Numbered from the stretch's first letter, positions 18,292 through 30,704 are shown. The stretch is DNA of 64,000 nucleotides from Hyaloperonospora brassicae (GCA_947650285.1 CANTFL010001450.1:248001-312000); one strand, 5' to 3'. The notes: generated by a model from the sequence alone, not told the origin. A program made the numbers and translations.

Positions 18292-19362
18292 ATGGCCTCA
18301 GCGCTCCTCCTGCTCCTCCTCCTCCTCGTGCTGCTCGCTACTGCCGCTACTGTCCCTCTCCCCGCTGCTCTCGGCCCGAGTCCGCAGCTTCTCGAGCAAT
18401 TAGGGGGCAATGTCTTTGCCATGCAGCTCGTGAATGTGTCCGCGGTGTCGCCCGAAGCCGCCCAGACGCGAGTGCTCTGCTGGGTCAACACCTACCACGC
18501 CAACCACGACGCGCGCCTGCACGCGATCAAGCGCACGTGGGGCACGAAATGCGACAAGTTGCTCTTTATGAGCGACGTGGAAGACATGAGCGTGCCGACC
18601 GTGAAAATCGTTGCACCGCCGTCGCACGATATGCTGTGGCAGAAGCACCGGGAGATCGTGCGGCTTTTGGTTCGGGAGTACAAAGAAGAAGACTATGACT
18701 GGATCTTCAAGTGCGACGACGATACGTTTGTGCTCATGGAGAATCTGAAAGCGTACCTCACGTCGCCACCGATCCAAGCACTTGCAAAGCGAGAGCCTGT
18801 ACTATTGGGACATCGCATGACGCTGCAATGGTGGGAGATGCAGCGTCTGTTTGAACCTTTCGAGGACTACGATCCCGAGCACGTGGCAGCCATGCTAAAA
18901 GTACGCGACGAAACGAGGGCCAAAGGCGGGCTGATTTACACTCCAGGAGGAGGTGGCTATGCGATGAATTGGGCGTACGTGAAGACGCTGGAAGCCAACT
19001 TTGACGAACCTTACTGCTTACCGAACGACGTGGTTCCCGATGACTGGGCGATTTCGTTCTGCATGCGACATTTAGGAGTGAGTTTGCTGGACACGCGAGA
19101 CAGTGAGAAGAGGGAGCGGTTTCACCAGTATGACCCGAAGGAAGTGTACACGAAACCACATGACGAAGAAGCGTTCGACCACAAAACGTTCACGTCGATT
19201 TATCAAGAGAACAATTGGTTCTCGGATCACAATGGAATTGGATGGCAGAATGGAGATAAATGCTGCGCGCCAGATTCGGTCAGCTTTCATTACGTAAAGC
19301 CACCCATGATGGAGCTATTCTACGAATATTATTACGGCAAAAGTGCTGCAACAAGCACGTAG
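18292..19362 (+). CDS. GT31-family beta-1,3-galactosyltransferase-like protein (core-1 synthase type)
   Basis: A 356-residue, single-exon protein. Residues 1-20 are a very hydrophobic Leu-rich segment, a signal peptide or signal anchor for the secretory pathway. The catalytic part shows LCWVNTYHANHDARLHAIKRTW, the metal-binding DxD in WIFKCDDDTFV (about 135-145), YTPGGGGYAMN, and VPDDWAISFCMRHLGV with acids at the place of the usual EDV motif, then HYVKPP near the end. This pattern is that of C1GALT1-like and fringe-like enzymes, which add galactose to O-GalNAc or related acceptors in the Golgi. The acceptor in this organism cannot be told from sequence. The ATG chosen is the first one and gives a complete signal segment. 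Confidence 0.85.
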   Translation: MASALLLLLLLLVLLATAATVPLPAALGPSPQLLEQLGGNVFAMQLVNVSAVSPEAAQTRVLCWVNTYHANHDARLHAIKRTWGTKCDKLLFMSDVEDMSVPTVKIVAPPSHDMLWQKHREIVRLLVREYKEEDYDWIFKCDDDTFVLMENLKAYLTSPPIQALAKREPVLLGHRMTLQWWEMQRLFEPFEDYDPEHVAAMLKVRDETRAKGGLIYTPGGGGYAMNWAYVKTLEANFDEPYCLPNDVVPDDWAISFCMRHLGVSLLDTRDSEKRERFHQYDPKEVYTKPHDEEAFDHKTFTSIYQENNWFSDHNGIGWQNGDKCCAPDSVSFHYVKPPMMELFYEYYYGKSAATST

Positions 19363-21891
19363 ACCTCTTGTGCTTATCGTCCATTCGTTCTTTGGACGGT
19401 GCACACGCGACGTGTACAGTGCACTCGGCTCTGAAGATGTCGGTTCCGCGTCATCATTACGTAGCGTACGACGCAATACCTTAGCTGCACATACTTCGAC
19501 AAATATGGTGTAGCAGGGGACACGGTGTACAAATTGCGCAGCACAATGTTGACACCGCCTCAGTTGGAGAGCAGAGAAAGATTGCCGAGGACAAAGCAAC
19601 CGCGGCACATGACCCTGCCGTGTTACTGTAGTTTATCGAGCGAAACGTGATAATGCGATAAGAACGAACTTGTAGCCTTTGAGTTGTGTATCCTGCTGCG
19701 TCCTCTGCCCTACTACATTTGCCATGACGTCGCTACATCGAATCATTGACAGATAGACGTTGTTTTCATATCTGTTGTCGTGAAGCACGCAACAAACCAC
19801 GGTACGAACGCCTGCGTAGGACATACGCAGCAGAAATTGTTGACAGCAAGTTTCATGACGGGATCGCGTTCGTCATAAAAGGTTACCAGGGTACACGTGC
19901 TTGGATACACGCACCTTTTCGTGGCAGACACACGACTGATCTTTTGGGTCAATGCATCTAGACAAGCACCACTTCACATTATGCTGACGAAAGTAAAACT
20001 AAACGGTACCTACAATCGCTACAGACTACCAGAAAAGCGGTACTCGTTGTCGCGATTAGTCATGTGGTAAACAATGTTTCTTTTTGCCTTGATATGTTCA
20101 GGCTAAATGCATGTGCGACAAGGTGCAATAAGAAAATCAACCAGACGGGTGCGTCCCAATGGCAGCTAAACAAGAGGCAAAACGAAAAGACCGACGAGCT
20201 CTTGGGAACCTTGTAGACATGTTCTCTTCAAAGCTAGAATTGTCCCTGAGTACTGTGTCGCAGAATTACTCCTAAACAAGCGCAAGAAACAGTGCGCCTA
20301 AAAGTGGATGCTACCATGTCAGTCACACTTGACGCTTACATGTTCCATTGATGCCTTCGCAAGATTGTCGATGGCGAAAAGAATGCGCTGGATGTCGGAC
20401 GATTTTGACCAGATTAGATTCGGGTACATCAGGGCACAAGATCCTAGGTCAATCGCATTCTCCGGACGGCAAAAGTATACGCTAGCAAACAGCTCAAGTT
20501 CTGTGTAGCGTCACGGATCGTCACTAGCGGTGATATCAGCTGCATGGGGTAGAAGTAGCGACACTTTGCAATACAGTCAAGCTGCAATGACGTGTCAAGA
20601 CGTAGAACCTAGCAAATGAGGACATAGAATCATGCTTCAGTGACGTAGTGATGTTCTTGTTTCTGCGTTTGCAAAAAAGCGACGTGCTGCAGCTGCTCAC
20701 AGCGCTGTACGAAGACAATGCATTCTCTACGAATGGCACAGCTTCTTCGATCAATACTGCTCAATCGCAACGTGCCAAGGTCACACCAGTCGAGCATCGT
20801 TAGACGAATGACAACTTGTACCGTAAGTCAAGAGCGTCCTGCTACCAGAAGTCGTGGCGCACCTGCTCTTCTTGTGGGCATATCTTCGGAGTTTTAGCAT
20901 CACACAATCTCTTCCTCGGTGCTCTTTTTATATGGGACACCATCCATTAAGGTTCTCGTAGCCAGCACCCATCATCAATTTTTCTGGTTCAGAAGGGGCC
21001 AAGTCTGCTACTTGGCCCTGTGATGAATCCAGTGTCGTAGCCAGTTTTCTTTCGCTGGGTTACCACCAACCCATTGTCGTCGGCGGGGCATGTGCTTACA
21101 ATTTTGGAGCTTTGAGTGTCTACCGAGTGAGCGTCTACCCAACAGATACGCCTCAATATTCTTGACAAAGGCGGCGTGCAATGGAAACAAAATCATACAC
21201 AGGTGACGTTATTGCAAAAGAGATACGGCGCTAGTGCGTTGAACAGGCACACGAAGCGGCGGTGGTCTGGAAAGTCATGCTTAACAGTACCTCCACGAAT
21301 ACGCCCAAATGCGCGCCGCTCAACAATCAGCTAATTTACTTCGGCGCAAATCTGCCGCAGGCTGGAGCCGGATCGGATTTCGAGCCTCACGGAAGCCTCA
21401 GGTCGAGCGAAAGACACTGATTTGAGTGTCTGTCGGCGTGTATAAACCTCTCTTAAGGTGTGGTGTTTGTGGCTGCAATGACTGAGAAACCAGAGCAGTG
21501 AAATTGGCCGTGACTGCATGTGCCTCATTGAGATGGACTGTGGACATTCGAAAGGATGACTCAGCGTCGTGTCTTACCCAAGCATCGGGTCCGTCGATCG
21601 TTGTGAGGAGTCACCCATAAACAGGTTCCGTAAGACAACAGTCTGCTTTTTTCTACACCCGCAATCTTCTCCACACTTACTGAAGCAAAGACATTACCAC
21701 CCAATATTATGATGATTACGCGCACGAGTCTGGATATCGCCTAGCCATCATCTGATACCGAGCAGCCTTTCCAGCAGCTGCAGCCCAATAAGTCTCTACT
21801 GGGCCACCACACTGTACTCGCCATTGTCTCACTTATCATTTTGCGCCTCACTCATTGCTCTTGACCCGCTTGGACGTCGTCAACGTGGGCC
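19363..21891. other. Gene-poor spacer, 2.5 kb
   Basis: Only short frames on both strands, without recognisable domains. Near 21834-21844, about 50 bases before the next ATG, TTATCATTTTGC matches the first nine bases of the oomycete initiator core (TCATTYYNC) and may be the promoter of the effector candidate. Confidence 0.45.
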
Positions 21892-22761
21892 ATGAGGTCC
21901 GTCTACTGCTTCGTCTTCTTTGTGTCTATTGCGCTGCTCGCTGCGAGCGATCTCGCCTCGGGTCTTCGTGAGCCAGCGGTCGTAGCGAGCGCTCCTGCAC
22001 CCGAGCACGATCCTGCCAAGGAGTTGTCGAGTGCTAGTACTGCCGATGGGGCATACCAAGAGGAGCGGAGAAGACCGCTCACGTTCTTCCATGAAGATTG
22101 GTACGAGCTCATGGTAGAGCGACTTTGGACCTGGATGAAAGCTGCCAATCCTGAGTTTGGGCGGGCGGACAGCAAGCTCCAGATGGCGAAACGGTCGATG
22201 ATGGGCGGCCAACCCAAGCAGATTTATCAAGACATGCTCACGTACAACACCATACGAGGCCTAAGATCGAAGAAGTTCGATGTCCGATCCAAGGGAGCGC
22301 TCCATGTGTTTTCGACGGACTTTCGCGACATTGCTCTGCGTCGTCTACACAAGAAGATGCCGGGTCCAAAACTGATGATCCACGATCTCCAGGATCTCGA
22401 ACAATACGAATTTTATGAGGGGGCTGCAATGCATCGCTTACTGCGGACTGTTTTAGGTGCGAAGGAAGTGGCAATACTAGCCATGCTCGCTACGAGACAG
22501 CTGGAAGGGGAACCACTCCGAATCGCGCGCATGGTTCAAAGGGTGCAGTTCGACTCTTGGTACAATCACAAGATAAGGCCCAAAACTGTCAAACAGGCAT
22601 TTGAAAAAGGTTGGGAGATTCGAAGTACCTCGTCACCTGGCAAGGCGAAATCCGGTCCGGCACAACCCGGTGACTCCACGTACGCGAACGACATTGCACG
22701 TGCCTTCCAGAAGCGCTGTGCTGAACTTGGTCAGCAACGGTACCACTTTTTTGAGCACTGA
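21892..22761 (+). CDS. Secreted EER-type effector candidate lacking a canonical RXLR
   Basis: A 289-residue protein. Residues 1-22 are a clear signal peptide (hydrophobic core FVFFVSIALLAAS). Residues 24-60 are disordered and Ala/Ser/Pro-rich, then an EER at 57-59 (YQEERRRPL) follows. No RXLR is present; SGLR at 23-26 is too close to the cleavage site, and RPLT at 61-64 is at best degenerate. From residue 70 on the protein is helical, with WYELMVERLWTWM and LLRTVLGAKEVAILAMLATR blocks that may be WY-like units (inference). Downy mildew effectors with EER but altered RXLR are known as a class. It would be secreted and act in the plant cell. It sits alone between two gene-poor stretches, a usual setting for effectors. 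I do not recognise the family. Confidence 0.7.
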   Translation: MRSVYCFVFFVSIALLAASDLASGLREPAVVASAPAPEHDPAKELSSASTADGAYQEERRRPLTFFHEDWYELMVERLWTWMKAANPEFGRADSKLQMAKRSMMGGQPKQIYQDMLTYNTIRGLRSKKFDVRSKGALHVFSTDFRDIALRRLHKKMPGPKLMIHDLQDLEQYEFYEGAAMHRLLRTVLGAKEVAILAMLATRQLEGEPLRIARMVQRVQFDSWYNHKIRPKTVKQAFEKGWEIRSTSSPGKAKSGPAQPGDSTYANDIARAFQKRCAELGQQRYHFFEH

Positions 22762-24265
22762 TAAAAACTTAGTCGTTGCAGCACTTCCGCTGGTGTTCAT
22801 GTCTTGCGTTCCGTACCATTGTCAGAAGCTCTTGTTCGCAGCTGATGTGTTCATATGACGTCGTTGCGTCGAGGCAAAAACGGACTGCACTGGTCCCACT
22901 TTCGCATACTGATGTGTTGACGTGTGCCCGTTCGTTGCCCACTCAAACGGCAAACTGGACCACAAAAGTTGTCACCCGCGCATCCAACAAAGAGCTTGGC
23001 CGATGCAACTACGCTTGACTGTCATACAGAAGGCACGCTATAGTCGATCGCGCACGTACTAGGGCGACTGCATCACTTGTGGTGGCGTATGTTGGAAGTT
23101 TCCCATGTTGATTGCAGTGTGTGTGTGAGAGCATGTGGCAGATGCTTTTGTCCCTCCAGCGACGGCAAGATCATATGTCGAACAAGCTGGATGTCCGACG
23201 AAGGCTTCGACACGACCGATCATGCGAAATAAGCACACAATGCGTACTGCGAACGCTGGACGACCATGTCGGAGCTTGACAGAAAGTCTAGATACGCTGA
23301 CTCTAATAGCGCAGTATCACCATTGCAATTTTCTTTGCATTCGGTGAACAGTGTGGCTGCTGTTGCCAGTCTCTTGTATCACTATCTTCCTCGTTCAGTA
23401 TGTTGTATGTACCTAAACTATCGACGATAGACTACCAGAAGACAAAAGTCGGCTACGAGACGCACCACTTCCTCAATACGAGCTACTGAGCTCAGCTACG
23501 CGCGATGCTGGATCATATTTCTGAAGTTATGTAACACAAAGTGGTTTATATGTACAGTGCAAGGTGTATTGTAGTCGACTTCGGCCATCACGTCTAGCGA
23601 CGACACAGCAACTGAAGCAGCATGAGAACAGAGTGCATTGAGTTAGTACCCCGATAACGTATGGTGATGCGGTGCAACGAAGCAATATTCAGAGAAGACA
23701 GCGCTCGTACAGAATCTAGTGTGTAGTTCGCATCAAGCGGATACTCCCTCTACGAGCAAAGACTTGCACACTAACACCGCTGTAACAATGGGTGGACTAG
23801 TGACCTTGACAGACGGATGATTCTATGGGCCTTACAGTCCTTATCGTCGCGTTCGTATTGGCATTACCGGCATCGTGAAATGTCTCCAGCATCACATGCA
23901 CACGAGGCGCCGAGATAACCTGTGCAACATCTGTACTCGATACAGAAGAACTACGACTTGCCGCTGATTCGTAGTGTGCTTGTACGCTACGACCAGCAAA
24001 CGCACATCTACTAGGAGAGACTTCGTACCATTGGAAGAGTGGCAAGTGACAGGCCAAGGCATTCCACAACATTCGGTCTTGTCAGGCAGGTACCATGGCG
24101 ACAAAAGCTAAGCTCATTCCATCCAACAAATTGAGGTTGTTGTTCTTAGCAAAGGTGGTCTTTACTCGACACTGATGTTCAGCTTTAGTGCCATGCTTGC
24201 CGCACTGTACCTTCCTCACCGCGGTTCTTGTCACCGCTTTCACGACAGCTCCTGATCACAGCTGC
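22762..24265. other. Gene-poor spacer, 1.5 kb
   Basis: Short frames on both strands only. I see no conserved domain and no transposon motif. Confidence 0.5.
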
Positions 24266-27145
24266 TTACCAGATGACGCACTTCTTCTCTGGGTTCATCG
24301 GACTTCCCATGGGGCATGAGAAGGTCTCTGCGAACTTGTCGTAGTTCATCAATGGACCGTTGACACGCCACTTTCCGGGCGAATGAGGATCGACCGTCCG
24401 CAATAGCTCCGCATACCCAGGCGTGCGCTTCTCGCACCAATCTTGAGCGAAAGCTGTGAAAAACAAACGATCATCTGCGCCGGGATCACCAGGCTGAGCG
24501 ACCGCACGCGCCAATGTCTCCACCATGCTCTGCATTCGAGCGTCACCACCAGAAAAAGGGTGTCCAGCGTCTGACTGAGCCTGTTTAGAGCCACAGTCGC
24601 TGTCTTCTTTGCCACATCCATGGCGCTTGCTCTTCTTGCCCCAGTCCTTCTTGCTCTTGTGGTGAGATTGACCGCGCTCCTTCCGTCCACAATCCTCGCA
24701 ATTGTCCGACTGGTCTTTCCGCTCATTTTCGTCACGGTGGCCATTCTCGTGATTTCCTGATTCCCCGTCCTCCTTGTCATTCTTACTACGATGATGGTGG
24801 TGATGTTTTTTCGGATGTTCGGATGCAAGGACCTTGTCATTGTCTTCCGAATCGTGCTTCTTCTTTCCGTGGTGGTGCAACTTTGTCTTTCCAGCTTTGA
24901 GCCCTTCATGACCTTTGTCCTTACTAGCATGCTTGCGGTGCTCTTGGTTCCCGCTGTCTTCGTCGTCTTTATTCGCATGATGGCTGGGTTTACCGTGGTG
25001 GCCAGTTTCACCCTCCTCATTGGGACCCATCTGGTGCTTATGCTGCTTGCCCGTGAGATGGCCATTGGTATTCTTCTTGTCATTACGATAGTGGCGAGCA
25101 TCACGACTTCCATGATCGTTGTGCTCGCCCGGTAGCAATGCTCCTTCGGTTTTTGAATTAGCGGTGCCGAACGGAGCGTCAGAAGAAGGCACGCTCGGTC
25201 GAGGTGCAAACGTACGCTTCCAAAGGTGATACGCCTCATATGCGAGGCGAATACCTCCGTTGTCAGCTATGTTTTCACCCAGCGTTAGGTTGCCGTTGAC
25301 GGTTCCGAGCACATGCCCATCATCAATCGATACTACCGGGAACGTCGAGTACTGAGCTGCCAAGCACTGCACCTTTTTGGTAAACTCAGCTGAAACTGAC
25401 GGAGTCCACCACGAACGCAGTGCTCCCTTGTCATCATAGTTTCGTCCTTGGTCGTCGAATCCATGCGAAAGCTCGTGGCCCATCACCATTCCAATACGAG
25501 CAAAGTTCGCTGCGGCAGGATAGTGTTCAGCACTATAGAATGGAGGCTGCAAGATAGCTGCAGGGAAGACCATCTTGTTTGCGCTTGGGTCGTAGTAGGC
25601 GTTTACCGTTGAGGGAAACATACCCCAGGCTTGCTCATCTACCGGCTTACCGATCGAATCGATAGTTTCTGCGGCACTCAACTGCATCAATCGTTTCACG
25701 TTGTCGAAGAACGCGTCAGATTGGAGCTCAAACGGCAGTGGCGGCACATCATCTGGGCCACCGATGTAGTTCTTGACCTTGTCCAACTTCTTCACAGCTG
25801 CGTCGTATGTGACTCTATCCAGCCATGACTCCGTGCGCAGTAACGCTTTGAGGGATGCTTCAATCTCTGCCACCAGCGCCTCAGCCGCAGCTTTTGCATC
25901 AGCGTCGAACACTTCGCTCATATAGTACTTTCCGATTTCATCTCCAAGGAAAGCAGTCGTCAAGCTTACGCAAAACTGATCGCGCGGGATAAGACCCCCT
26001 GCGCCCTGGATTTTGCCATGAAAGTCGTGACTCACGCGGCGAAAGTACTCACCCAAAAGTGGCCCAAACGAGTCAAGCAAGTGAAAACTCATGTAGTGCT
26101 TCAAACGTGGTAGCAGTGATTCATCGCTCAGCATCTGATTCTGCGCATCGAAAAAACCCGGCGTCGCAATGATCGCGTGCTGCATCGGGAACGGCTCCTG
26201 TTTGTAAACCCCGTTTACATACGCCATCAGAAAGGGGTATCTCTGAGCAATGTCGGCAAACGAGTACGCCGTATTGGTAGTCCACGGGTCACGTAGCGCC
26301 GCATTTGGTAGAGAAATGGTAGCAAGTGCTGTTTCGATCTCAAGCACCGATGCTGCAAACCCGCTGCTGTTGTGCTGGTCCAGGTCTCCCACGGCAAACA
26401 ACTTGGCCACGTAGTCCACATAGAGAGCTGCGTACCTGTCCACCTTGCTTCGATCCAAGTAGTACTCTCTCGACGGCAACGTGAGCCCTCCTTGAGCCAG
26501 CTGCAGGATATTGACCGTTGGGTCATGTGGGTCAGCGCCCACCGCGAGACTAAAGAACGTACTGATACCGAGAGATTGGTCCATTTCGCCTGCAAACTGC
26601 AGCAGGTTTAGCGTCGAGTTCACCTGGTGAACTCGACGGAACAAGTGCGTGACATATGCCATCGCCTGCTCGTCCACGTCCGCGCCATTGAGACACGAGT
26701 GGTACAGTGGTCCAATCTGAGGCGGACTGCGCTCAAACAGCTGTCGAATCGTGTCCTTGTTGTGCTCGGAGACGACAGAAAAGGACGCGTCGATACTGGG
26801 ACGGTCTTCTGGGATACCATGTGTTTGTAGCCACCCGCCACACGCGTATTCGTAGAAATCCACACAAGGGTCGACGAGTGGGTTTTTCATGGTTTCTAAA
26901 TTCGATAGAAACGCCGCGTTGTCTGCGTCCGTCGTGACAACCGCAGCCTTTTTGTCCAATGAGACTGTGGTCTCGACGACGTCGGCGGGCACCTGAGTTT
27001 GCTGCGGCACGAGAGTCCAGACGCCCAGACACAGCGCCCCCACGACCAGAAATGACCACACATTGCGGCGGCGATCAGGACGTGGTGAAAGGGTTTCGCG
27101 CGCAGTGCCAAGCAGCGGCGTGACCTCTCGCGTGTGACGAGTCAT
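24266..27145 (-). CDS. M13 (neprilysin/PepO-like) zinc metallopeptidase with a long charged insertion
   Basis: A 959-residue, single-exon protein. Residues 30-47 form one membrane segment after a basic cytosolic tail, so it is a type II membrane protein with the enzyme outside. The M13 landmarks are present: DPCVDFYEYACGGWLQ (N-domain start), NAYYDPSANKMVFPA (substrate strand), HELSH at 557-561 with GFDDQGRNYD, GENIADNGGIRLAY with the third zinc ligand (about 620-635), and the C-terminal WCEKRTPGYAE, HSPGKWRVNGP and the terminal C-V-I-W. Between about 655 and 865, inside the catalytic domain, lie some 200 residues rich in His, Lys, Asp, Glu and Ser (PKKHHHHHRSKNDKEDGE). They are in frame and have no intron-like ends. 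Such an insert is outside the usual family length of about 670-750 residues. Confidence 0.92.
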   Translation of the reverse strand: MTRHTREVTPLLGTARETLSPRPDRRRNVWSFLVVGALCLGVWTLVPQQTQVPADVVETTVSLDKKAAVVTTDADNAAFLSNLETMKNPLVDPCVDFYEYACGGWLQTHGIPEDRPSIDASFSVVSEHNKDTIRQLFERSPPQIGPLYHSCLNGADVDEQAMAYVTHLFRRVHQVNSTLNLLQFAGEMDQSLGISTFFSLAVGADPHDPTVNILQLAQGGLTLPSREYYLDRSKVDRYAALYVDYVAKLFAVGDLDQHNSSGFAASVLEIETALATISLPNAALRDPWTTNTAYSFADIAQRYPFLMAYVNGVYKQEPFPMQHAIIATPGFFDAQNQMLSDESLLPRLKHYMSFHLLDSFGPLLGEYFRRVSHDFHGKIQGAGGLIPRDQFCVSLTTAFLGDEIGKYYMSEVFDADAKAAAEALVAEIEASLKALLRTESWLDRVTYDAAVKKLDKVKNYIGGPDDVPPLPFELQSDAFFDNVKRLMQLSAAETIDSIGKPVDEQAWGMFPSTVNAYYDPSANKMVFPAAILQPPFYSAEHYPAAANFARIGMVMGHELSHGFDDQGRNYDDKGALRSWWTPSVSAEFTKKVQCLAAQYSTFPVVSIDDGHVLGTVNGNLTLGENIADNGGIRLAYEAYHLWKRTFAPRPSVPSSDAPFGTANSKTEGALLPGEHNDHGSRDARHYRNDKKNTNGHLTGKQHKHQMGPNEEGETGHHGKPSHHANKDDEDSGNQEHRKHASKDKGHEGLKAGKTKLHHHGKKKHDSEDNDKVLASEHPKKHHHHHRSKNDKEDGESGNHENGHRDENERKDQSDNCEDCGRKERGQSHHKSKKDWGKKSKRHGCGKEDSDCGSKQAQSDAGHPFSGGDARMQSMVETLARAVAQPGDPGADDRLFFTAFAQDWCEKRTPGYAELLRTVDPHSPGKWRVNGPLMNYDKFAETFSCPMGSPMNPEKKCVIW

Positions 27146-30100
27146 CGCTCTGGGAGCTCAAGATCCGATCGCGGGGTGTGGTAGTGGTTTCGACTTCGGT
27201 GTTTTAAACAATTTTGCTGGAAGGAGAAGTACGACGTTTCTAACGAGCAGATCGAAACGGTCAATGATAAATCAGGATACGGGATGATAAAAAACCCATT
27301 CCTGAACGTGAGGTTTTACTGGACGAGCCAACGATCATGCGGTAATTTTATTGCGCTGATAGAGTATCCCATTACAAAGTGCAAGTGCGTAGAGATGCGC
27401 TTGATACGTTGCTCGCCTCCAAAGCACAACCGATCGAGAAGCTGTGTTGTGAATCGAGTCGGGGACAAAGCGGGAGCTCCGGATCAGCGTCAGTAGCGTC
27501 GCAAGAGGATAAACGCGTTATTTGTAAGCCTTGTCCATCATGCAAAGAGGCATTATTGACCATATTATCCGCGAGTTCAGTTATGCAAACAAGGACAGCC
27601 ACATTCATAGAGGCTATGGAAGGATTTGGTTACGAGACAGTTGAGGTCAATGTTGGGGGCTGAAGAAGACCCTGGCTATGAGACAAATCAGGCCATCCGT
27701 TCCATGTCAGACAATCAGAACAAGGCATATAAAAACCATCGAATAGAAGACGGCGGTCGGTGTCATCGTGTCAACGCATTACAGGGACCCTTATTTCCTG
27801 CAGTGTGAAGCAATCCCCTACGTGCTCACGCGGTCGAAATGTGTGAGTCGATTCCGTTAAAATCCGGGGCTTCTCTCCGACAGCCAAATGCCGTCAAGAG
27901 ACTGAGTCACGCATGCTACAAAGAATTGTCCATTATTCAGCCTGTCTTTCTTGCTTGTGCTGCGCAAAAGATTCTATCGCAAAACTGAGTCATTGTGAGA
28001 GATGCATAAATCTGGCGCTTCACCAGCTCTGTAGAAGGTCGCTTTGTGGACAGCATCTTAATATACACCATTACATTTTACTGTCAAGTACACGTTAAAC
28101 TTTATCGCAAGGTTTTCGCATATTGTTCGCTTAGCTTCGTACGTGAGGACATGTTGTAGTCTAACAATAGGCGGAGTGATACCGTCGCCCACAACAAGGT
28201 TATGAGCCTTTACGATCTACTTTCATCAATAAAATGCAGACACCATCTATCTCATTGATCAGATGATCATTTTACAGCATCACAGCACTCTGATGGTCGA
28301 GACGTCGCGGAGCTACGGATTCAATAGTGAAATATGTGAGGGGGTCTTAAAGGTACTTTTGTTTTTTTGTTGTGGTACTCAGAGGTGATACGTCGTCACA
28401 AAAGCGTTATCTCAAAACGAGGACTGCACGAAACAACACACCAGTGTGAACGATCTCGGTCTCACGATCGATACATCCGGTCGAAAAGCTCTTGTCTGTA
28501 TTCGGCATGGCTGGCATAATAGTGCCAACAAATGTTAGCTTTAGATGAGAAGCCACGTTCTATCAAAAGAAAATACCACTAAGTTTCAGCTATATGTTTT
28601 CAAGTTCATGCGGTGGGGCAATCGAGAGCTCTGTTAAATGATTGGGTCGCTTGTCTGAGATAAGTCTTTATACGATCTAATTAAAAAAGTGCGTATGTGG
28701 ACATAAATATTTTACGAAGGTTAAGCGAGAAAGGGAAGTTAAAAAATAAGACGATGCCAAGTTCTATTTCTAGACCAAACTGAGAAAGACAAGAGGACAT
28801 GGGATGATGATCCGAATACTATAGACTGCGGTTCGCTGACCGTTGCATGCGATCCTGCAAAATGAATAATAGGATTGTGAAACACCTTAATTACGCAATA
28901 TTATATCTTTCTGTGGATTGATCACTTATATGAACAACGAGGCAGACTTCTTGTAGAGAAAGTGACAGGAAATGTAAAACAACGATGTCAACATAAGGAC
29001 AATTTTCAATAGTTTTCTATCGTGAACCAATGTCGTGGAACGCCTAAACCATAGGCTCGAATAGCATACGTAAGCCACATTTATAAGTAAGTACATACAC
29101 CTCTTGAATTATCGATCCGCGATAAGATGGCCAAACTCGGATGTCCGTATATTACAACCGCGTCCAAAGCAATTTGTATTTCCGTGTCTCATTTATCATA
29201 CGGGGCATTGTGGACGACAACAAGCAGATTATATATTTTTTTCGTTTAGACTGAACTTGTGATATATATGTTATTCATTTGTTGAGATCTGAACATATTG
29301 ATTTTCTTTTTGGAGCACTTGTCGACTTCTCCATCACATCGTCACCTTAAGCTCATGGATAATTTTTAATGCCCTTTGACTCCTCCCCTTGTTTACCTCG
29401 ACTAGGCGCGAAACGGACTTGCACGACCCCAACTGCGATCGAGAGCCGATATAACAATTGAACTGCGGTACAAGCTTACGAGATATCTTAATTTTTCGAA
29501 TTGTACATAGATCAAGTGTTTACTTTATTCGAAAAAGCAATTTTTGAGGGAAATTGAGATTCTTCAGGTTGACTACCCCAAGAAATACCGCAACAATATG
29601 AAAAAAGGTACGATCGCATTTTCCAACCAATCCCAAGCAAGGTCAAGATTGTCATCGACTATAGCCGCAACGATGATGCGATATGCTTTACCGACGAGTA
29701 GGCAATTAAGCGAAGCAAGCATAATTCACGTCATATAATGTTCCATCTTGCAGTCGTTTGTCTTTACGCCAGTGAAGAATCGATTTTGCATCATCATTCT
29801 TGAATTTCTTACTCACTTTACGGTATCCTTGCATTTTTAAGTCAGTACAACGACAGCCGAAAGTGTCGTTGCTATGTATGCGTTACTTGCCGTGCGGGGA
29901 ACTCGTTGCATGGCCTACAAAATTATTAAAAGATATCATATAACGTACACGGTCGTGCCTACCATTTTTTAGTTTCGTGAATCGCATCGTCTTCATGAGT
30001 TCTACCTCGATCGCAAGTCGACTTCAACAATAAAATACTTTAAGGTTGAAAAAACTTGCTGATAAGTTAGTAAGTACCTTCTGCACAATCCAAGAAAATA

Positions 30101-30694
30101 CATGGCATACCGGGTCATAATTGAACTACCCTATATGTACGAGAGGCAGATAGAGATCTGCATATAAACTGTCGTATGAAGATGAAGACGGTAACAACCC
30201 TCAATAAATATTTTGTAATCGAGCTGCTAACTCTTGGAGGTCGTAACAAAAGACTAAGCGTACCCGGTTATAATGGCCCACATGTTGACCACATGGTACA
30301 ACAAAGCACAACGATCGTAGTACTTTCCATTTCATTAAGCAGTCTTTTACAACATCAAATGTGAAAGATCAAGTCATCAATTTTGCGATGATGAAGTCTT
30401 TAGAAGAGCAACACATGATTGATCGCACGTTATGTATAGTCGGCATAAGTATATAATTAAATCTTTAGCATATTGAGACAATCTTGGTCAGAAAAATACT
30501 GGATGTCGAAAATGATGAAGGTGAGTAAGGTATCAGGCCATATTTTGACCGACGACCAGTTTTTAGCCAACAATCGGCAGTAGCTAATCAAATGCTAGAG
30601 CTGAAAACTTTGAACGATCTGATTGGCTTGATTAAGAAATGGGTAAGTTTATGGCCGCCCACACGCGTCAAACGCAGGTTGATAACATACTGCA
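27146..30694. other. Start of an AT-rich gene-poor island
   Basis: From about 27.3 kb the sequence becomes clearly richer in A and T, with many short poly-T and ATAT stretches, and has no supportable gene. The promoter of the M13 gene must lie in the first few hundred bases. Confidence 0.6.
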
Positions 30695-30704
30695 ACGACT
30701 CACG

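Noticed and set aside
24349..25239. Second long open frame over the charged insertion of the M13 gene
   Set aside because: It is made of Arg/Thr/Met/Ile repeats that mirror the biased codons of the real frame, has no domain, and lies wholly inside the peptidase gene on the same strand.
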